A stretch of 64,000 nucleotides of DNA, from NCBI GenBank assembly GCA_039024435.1, contig JBCCQH010000015.1, positions 21,542 to 85,541 on the forward strand. Direction: 5' to 3'. The notes under the pieces were generated by a model, which did not search any database, was not told the origin of the DNA, and was given only the letters and a program-made list of their open reading frames with translations. Every line of letters begins with the position of its first letter. Position 1 is the stretch's first letter. The position numbers and the translations under genes were made by a program. Origin of the DNA: JBCCQH01 sp039024435 (GTDB lineage Bacteria; Bacteroidota; Bacteroidia; J057; JADKCL01). Of the stretch, positions 60,360 through 64,000 are shown piece after piece.

Positions 60360-60510
60360 TTTAAATTTGATCCGGCGATTTTGCTATGGCATCTTTTTCC
60401 ACCCCTCTTCAGCTATTTTCTCCCATAGCTCAGGCGATGGACTCCAAAATGAGCTTCGAGGGACAAAAAAATCTGCGCTCGCAAATTTCACCAACCAATT
60501 TTAAACCGCC
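60360..60510 (+). repeat. Dispersed direct repeat, copy D2
   Basis: About 150 bp matching D1 at 50192-50344 in the same orientation, 10.2 kb away. The hairpin arms here are CCATAGC and GCGATGG (one mismatch). It begins 15 bp after the esterase stop and is followed by a hairpin terminator at 60563. Confidence 0.8.
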
Positions 60511-60562
60511 GCTAAGAAATTTTAATCTCCCCTCGCATACATATTTACTTATTGACCCCTCC

Positions 60563-60593
60563 GGACGGCCCAGTTGGGGCCGTCCAGTTTTTT
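60563..60593 (+). terminator. Rho-independent terminator before the GT-C-like gene
   Basis: Perfect 9-bp stem GGACGGCCC (60563-60571) and GGGCCGTCC (60577-60585), loop AGTTG, followed by AGTTTTTTATTT. It ends transcription coming from the esterase and D2 repeat, 44 bp before the ATG at 60637. Confidence 0.85.
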
Positions 60594-60636
60594 ATTTGCG
60601 GAGATTGTTGCTAGAATTGTAGCCAGTCGCAACCGC

Positions 60637-62325
60637 ATGCCGCGCAACAATTTACTTACCGCTGCATTTTTATTTGTCCTGGCCCTCGTTTTGCTGGGCA
60701 CTTTGGGAACCACCGAGATCTCCGTGGACTCCTACGACTATGCCACGTCCATTCGTGAAGGCACCCAATTGTTGCATCCCCACCATTTGGCGTACAACTT
60801 CGTCAACCACCAAGTGCTCAATGGACTGACTGCGCTGGGATTTGCGCCGGAAGCCTTTCGCGTCGCGCGGGCCCACAACCTCTTTTTTGCGGCGCTCACT
60901 TTGGGATTTACTTTTCTTTTTTTTCGGGAAATGGGAAAAACGGCGGTCGGGGCGCTGTTGGGCGCTCTGGGACTGCTTTTTTGTTTTGGTTTCTGGAAAA
61001 TGGCTTCGGTGGTCGAGGTCTACGTGCCCGGCATGATGTTCCTGGTCGCCGCCTGCTGGTACCTGGCGCGGCTGGGCTCCGGGCCATTGCGCGGGAAAGA
61101 CGGGTTCATACTGGGTGCTCTGCTTCTGGGGGCGATCTTTTACCATCAGACCAATGTCTTGTTTGCCGTCCCGCTAGCGGTTTGGTTGTGTCTGCGAGGT
61201 GGGCGACGGGGCGGGATACAAGCCGCCGCTACCCTGCTTCCAAGTGGAATCGTATGCCTCGCGGTCTATGTGCTCGCCGCCCACGCCAGCGGATACGAGC
61301 TGTCGCGGGCCGGGTTGCTGGATTACACTTTCCGCTACGAAATGCTGGACCACGCCGCCTGGGGCACCTTCTCCAACCTGGGCCCCAAAGGCTGGTTCCA
61401 ACTCTACCGCAGCCAAATCGCCAATGTCATCGTCGGGCGTTACGCGGCAGTTTTCCTCTACCAATTGCTGTATGGATTGGCGATCATTGCCGTCATCGTG
61501 TGGAACCTGCGCCAGGTCACCCGGAAACGAATCCAACTGCCGGATCGGCACTGGCGCATCGTCTTTTTGAGTTGGCTAGCGGTCCACTACCTGTTCTTTG
61601 GCTGGTGGCTGCCCCAGGAATCGGAATTTTTTGTGGTCTCGCTGTTTCCCTTGCTGGGCCTGCTCTATTTTGGTCTGCGCGATCTGTGGCAGCCCAATCC
61701 CACGGGCACGGTGGTTCAGGTCATCTTTTTTGTCTTGCTCGTCGGGCAGATCGGGCTCCATCTGAAATATGTCTTTTTTGAGGAGCACAGCGATCAACCC
61801 GTCCGCATTACCGCCCAGACCCTGGACCAGGCGGTGCCCGGCTCCGGCTACCTGATCGACGAGCGGACGCTGGTGGAAACAATGCGCTACTACCACAACT
61901 GGACTGGCTACGGTGCGCGTTTGCTCATGCTCAAGTCCCTCGGGGCCGAACCATTTCTGGAGATCAAGGACTTCACCAAAGCGGAATCTATTCTCGTCAA
62001 TCTGGACCGCATCTCCCCGGAACGCGATTTTGGGGGGCGCTCCGGATTTTCTCATCCCTCGGAATACGCAGTATTTTTACGGACGCTCTTCCAGCTCCGC
62101 CGGGCGGAAGACCGCGGATGGCGGGCCCGGCGCGGCACCCCCATAAGCATCGACGGGCAACCTTACCTCTTCCTCGGGCCGACCGACCAACCGCACTCCG
62201 GGCCGGGCCAGTTGATCGATGATCTCCAGGCGCAATTGCCCGTGGATCGAACTCCAGGCCCGGCTTTTCGCCGCTGGACCCGGAAATTCGGCTCCCAAAT
62301 CGCTCCCCCACTGCTCCATCCTTGA
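60637..62325 (+). CDS. Multi-pass membrane protein, GT-C-like
   Basis: 562 aa from the ATG at 60637. N-terminal first segment ('NNLLTAAFLFVLALVLLG') then an extracytoplasmic loop with acidic residues and 'VDSYDYATSIREGTQLLHPHHLAYN', in the place where GT-C enzymes keep their catalytic Asp. About ten hydrophobic segments run to residue 390; the last 170 residues are soluble ('VPGSGYLIDERTLVETMRYYHN'). I cannot assign a family; the layout resembles DUF2723-type and dolichyl-phosphate-sugar transferases. A TAGAATTG box (60612) gives a leader of about 13 nt. No operon partner. Confidence 0.72.
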   Translation: MPRNNLLTAAFLFVLALVLLGTLGTTEISVDSYDYATSIREGTQLLHPHHLAYNFVNHQVLNGLTALGFAPEAFRVARAHNLFFAALTLGFTFLFFREMGKTAVGALLGALGLLFCFGFWKMASVVEVYVPGMMFLVAACWYLARLGSGPLRGKDGFILGALLLGAIFYHQTNVLFAVPLAVWLCLRGGRRGGIQAAATLLPSGIVCLAVYVLAAHASGYELSRAGLLDYTFRYEMLDHAAWGTFSNLGPKGWFQLYRSQIANVIVGRYAAVFLYQLLYGLAIIAVIVWNLRQVTRKRIQLPDRHWRIVFLSWLAVHYLFFGWWLPQESEFFVVSLFPLLGLLYFGLRDLWQPNPTGTVVQVIFFVLLVGQIGLHLKYVFFEEHSDQPVRITAQTLDQAVPGSGYLIDERTLVETMRYYHNWTGYGARLLMLKSLGAEPFLEIKDFTKAESILVNLDRISPERDFGGRSGFSHPSEYAVFLRTLFQLRRAEDRGWRARRGTPISIDGQPYLFLGPTDQPHSGPGQLIDDLQAQLPVDRTPGPAFRRWTRKFGSQIAPPLLHP

Positions 62326-62446
62326 TGGTGAATGACAAAAATGTCAAGTTTGGAAAATCTGTGCGGGCAGAATTGTCATCCGCCCGTCCTTGATTGAAAT
62401 CGATTCCGATGCGATATTGGCGGCAAGTCACCTCCTACCTTACGCC

Positions 62447-63019
62447 ATGGCCCACTACACGGAAAATAAAATTTTCAAGAACGTCGATTTGCGAGCGGAT
62501 GCCCTGAAACCGGGCGAATACCTGGAATGTACCTTTAGCGGCTGCAACCTCGGCGGGGTAAACCTCAACGGAGTTACCCTAGCGGGGTGCCAATTTCAGG
62601 ATTGCGACCTCAGCCTGGCTCTACTGGAAGGCAGCGGACTGCGGGATGTCCGGTTTACCACCTGCAAAATGCTAGGCTTGCGCTTTGATTTGGTGCGGCC
62701 CCTCCTTTTCGAGGTGGGATTTACCGATTGTATTCTGGACCTGAGTTCCTTCTTCGGCTGTGCGATGGCCCGGGCGGAGCTCTTGCGTTGCAGTCTCCGG
62801 GAAGTTGATCTCGTCGGGGCCAATCTCAGCGGGGCCGATCTCCGGGAATGCGACCTCACTGGAGCCATGTTTGAGGCGACCAGACTGGAAAGGGCCGATC
62901 TGCGGGGGGCCCGCGGATTTGTCATTTCTCCGGACAAAAACCGCTTGAAAAAAGCCAAATTTTCTTCCGATGGCCTTTCTGGCCTGCTAACCGACTATGA
63001 GATTGTAATTTCCGATTAG
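62447..63019 (+). CDS. Pentapeptide-repeat protein
   Basis: 190 aa from the ATG at 62447 (an upstream frame start at 62390 is likely not used). The body is a right-handed quadrilateral beta-helix of A(D/N)LXX repeats: 'FSGCNLGGVNLNGVTLAGCQFQDCDLS', 'AELLRCSLREVDLVGANLSGADLRECDLTGAMFEATRLERADLRGA'. Such proteins, including the Qnr and MfpA group, can mimic DNA and shield gyrase; here no evidence favours that over other roles. No signal peptide. It ends about 35 bp before a 9-nt tandem repeat. Confidence 0.9.
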   Translation: MAHYTENKIFKNVDLRADALKPGEYLECTFSGCNLGGVNLNGVTLAGCQFQDCDLSLALLEGSGLRDVRFTTCKMLGLRFDLVRPLLFEVGFTDCILDLSSFFGCAMARAELLRCSLREVDLVGANLSGADLRECDLTGAMFEATRLERADLRGARGFVISPDKNRLKKAKFSSDGLSGLLTDYEIVISD

Positions 63020-63053
63020 ATAATTTTCAATGGTACGCGAGCATTAAGCAATT

Positions 63054-63098
63054 CAGGGGAGTCAGGGGTGTCAGGGGTGTCAGGGGTGTCAGGGGAGT
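63054..63098 (+). repeat. Tandem 9-nt repeat, five units
   Basis: Units read CAGGGGAGT, three copies of CAGGGGTGT, then CAGGGGAGT again. The outer units carry the same A variant. It lies 35 bp after the pentapeptide-repeat gene. Confidence 0.9.
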
Positions 63099-63140
63099 GC
63101 AAGTGAAAATTATGCTTGTCCGGAACTATGCCACCGCTTT

Positions 63141-63840
63141 ATGGAGTAGGCCGGGGGACTTTCACCCCCAGCCTCTCACAGAACCGTACGTGAACCTCTC
63201 GATTCATACGGCTCTTCTCATCTGGTCTTCCGTGGCAGCAATTCCGAGTGGTAACCGATTGCCCAGTGGGCAAACAACTCCGGACGGTTGCGTGACTGGA
63301 TAGACTTTGGCTGTTTCATCGCAATCTTCCTCGTTTTTTTTCGAGTTGTCGCAATAATTTACCTTGATGAGTCCCGCCCTTCGCTCCACGCCCATTAAAG
63401 CCGCTTCTTCACTACTACGACGAGATCCGCCACAGTCAAACGCATCGCTACTTTCGGCCTGCTCCTTCCCGGATTACGACCTTTTGCTTTACATCGATTG
63501 ACTGCTTCTCCTGTTTCTTAACAAAGCCTGAATATGGGTCCTGCCGCCGATACGCCGGGCAACACGGAGTCAGAAGCCGGATAACTTCCCCGCTCATCCG
63601 AGAGACATGTCAAAACCCTCGTTTTGTCCCCATCTATGAACCTTTCGACGCTTCGTACAGCGATTCACTTTCGTTCAGCTCCCATATTCACACCTATTCT
63701 TCGTAAGCAAAGAAATTTACTCCAACGCTCACCACCATTGCTCTTTACAACAGCAGCTTGGAGTGGTTTGCATCCAGCTTCCCGTAGCCGAATGCGGAGG
63801 GCCTGAATCCTCCATCTTTGTTAAAATTTTCAGGACACAC
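63141..63840 (-). mobile_element. Group II intron with its reverse transcriptase ORF almost wholly deleted
   Basis: Read on the minus strand. The 5' end is GTGTG at 63840. Domain V is the 34-nt hairpin at 63181-63214: 9-bp lower stem starting GAGCCGTAT, two-nt AC bulge, 5-bp upper stem, GAGA tetraloop, AGC triad. Domain VI (63144-63178) is a GGCTGGGGG/CCCCCGGCC stem with a bulged A at 63147, the likely branch point, ending CTC-CAT. EBS1 TGACAT (63607-63612) pairs with the exon's GTGTCA next to the 5' end. Only scraps of an RT ORF remain: an N-terminal-like piece within 63204-63395, and, in another frame, a peptide ending 'NRPELFAHWAIG' as in intron RT C-termini. It would need an RT in trans to move. 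Confidence 0.85.
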
Positions 63841-63855
63841 TGACACGAGATGTCA
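63841..63855 (-). other. Stem-loop at the intron 5' exon junction
   Basis: TGACA-TCTCG-TGTCA (read on the minus strand) ends exactly where the intron's GTGTG begins. The last six bases (GTGTCA) are the IBS1 that pairs with EBS1. Some bacterial group II introns insert right after such stem-loops. Confidence 0.55.
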
Positions 63856-63895
63856 ATCAGCGGGTTGAGATTGCGGCCAAAGCTCGAATCTGCCC

Positions 63896-64000
63896 ATGAA
63901 TCTATTCAACTTTATCGCCCAATTTCCCGACGAACAATCCTGCCGAACCCACTTCGGCGACTTGCGCAAGCAAAAAGGCGTCGTCTGCAAACGTTGCCAG
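63896..64000 (+). CDS. IS1595-type transposase, N-terminal fragment (runs off the window)
   Basis: 35 codons from the ATG at 63896 to the window end: 'NLFNFIAQFPDEQSCRTHF', then 'KGVVCKRCQ'. This matches the start of IS1595/ISXO2-family transposases: an N-terminal 'FP.E..C...F' helix and the first half of a zinc ribbon (C..C) that continues past the window. The inverted repeat of the element is not identifiable here. It lies 55 bp from the intron 5' end, so two mobile elements are stacked. Whether the transposase is intact cannot be told. Confidence 0.75.
   Translation, partial: MNLFNFIAQFPDEQSCRTHFGDLRKQKGVVCKRCQ

Larger units (their letters stand above)
63020..63895. other. 876-bp gap filled mainly by a group II intron
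   Basis: Between the pentapeptide-repeat gene and the transposase fragment. It holds a 45-bp tandem repeat, 42 bp of spacer, the 700-bp intron and 55 bp of flank. No complete protein gene is present. Confidence 0.7.

Noticed and set aside
63204..63395. 63-codon minus-strand frame
   Set aside because: It lies inside the group II intron; at most it is a remnant of the deleted RT ORF, not an independent gene.
1..64000. CRISPR arrays
   Set aside because: No regularly spaced direct repeats with unique spacers were seen; the repeats found are tandem, dispersed or protein-coding.

Overview
The window looks like chromosomal DNA of a Bacteroidota member, most likely a Saprospiria-type (Lewinella/Haliscomenobacter-like) bacterium. 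Evidence: T9SS/gliding-type C-terminal domains on several secreted proteins, SprB and PKD repeats, a GldN-like domain, DUF2027-Smr and DUF2723 proteins, Bacteroidota-style FabI and LptD, very few Shine-Dalgarno sites, and -7 boxes of the form TAnnTTTG. The taxonomic call is inference from protein families; no rRNA is present.

Layout. 1-12.5 kb: surface and secreted proteins (the 3' end of one adhesin, a 1461-aa SprB-repeat adhesin, a dockerin-like T9SS cargo and a PKD-repeat T9SS cargo), with a Panacea (DUF4065) toxin-antitoxin-like pair at 1.7-2.7 kb and a DUF2306 membrane protein. 12.9-22 kb: a helical-repeat protein (a similar one lies at 8.2-9.6 kb), a MoxR ATPase/DUF2201 VWA-metallopeptidase pair, and two multi-pass GT-C-like membrane proteins. 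22-33 kb: housekeeping genes (fabI, a small Sm-like protein with recN, lptD, an amidase, a group 4 glycosyltransferase, fabD, gltX). 33-45 kb: a coiled-coil membrane protein, pirin, M28 peptidase, ankyrin protein, tRNA-Gly(CCC), a pilin-like protein with a minimal prepilin peptidase, rhomboid, polyprenyl synthase, RNase R and dapD. 45-50 kb: glycosyltransferases, a zinc-ribbon protein, a 42-codon membrane-peptide gene with a strong ribosome binding site, and a radical SAM protein. 50-63 kb: a CUB-GldN fusion, an OmpA/PD40 protein, DUF2027-Smr, ferritin, a SNF2 helicase, a lipoprotein esterase, a GT-C-like membrane protein and a pentapeptide-repeat protein. 63-64 kb: mobile DNA, namely a 700-bp group II intron with almost no ORF, followed by the first 35 codons of an IS1595-type transposase.

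Patterns across genes. Eight or so genes have a TAnnTTTG-like -7 box placed 12 (once 13) nt before the start codon, which implies leaderless mRNAs and supports several GTG/ATG start choices. Intergenic DNA holds two dispersed repeat families (three copies at 12.7, 25.1 and 34.0 kb; two direct copies at 50.2 and 60.4 kb). The most unusual items are the Panacea pair with an unidentified partner, the CUB-GldN fusion, the ORF-deleted group II intron with a readable EBS1/IBS1 pairing, and the leaderless promoter layout.
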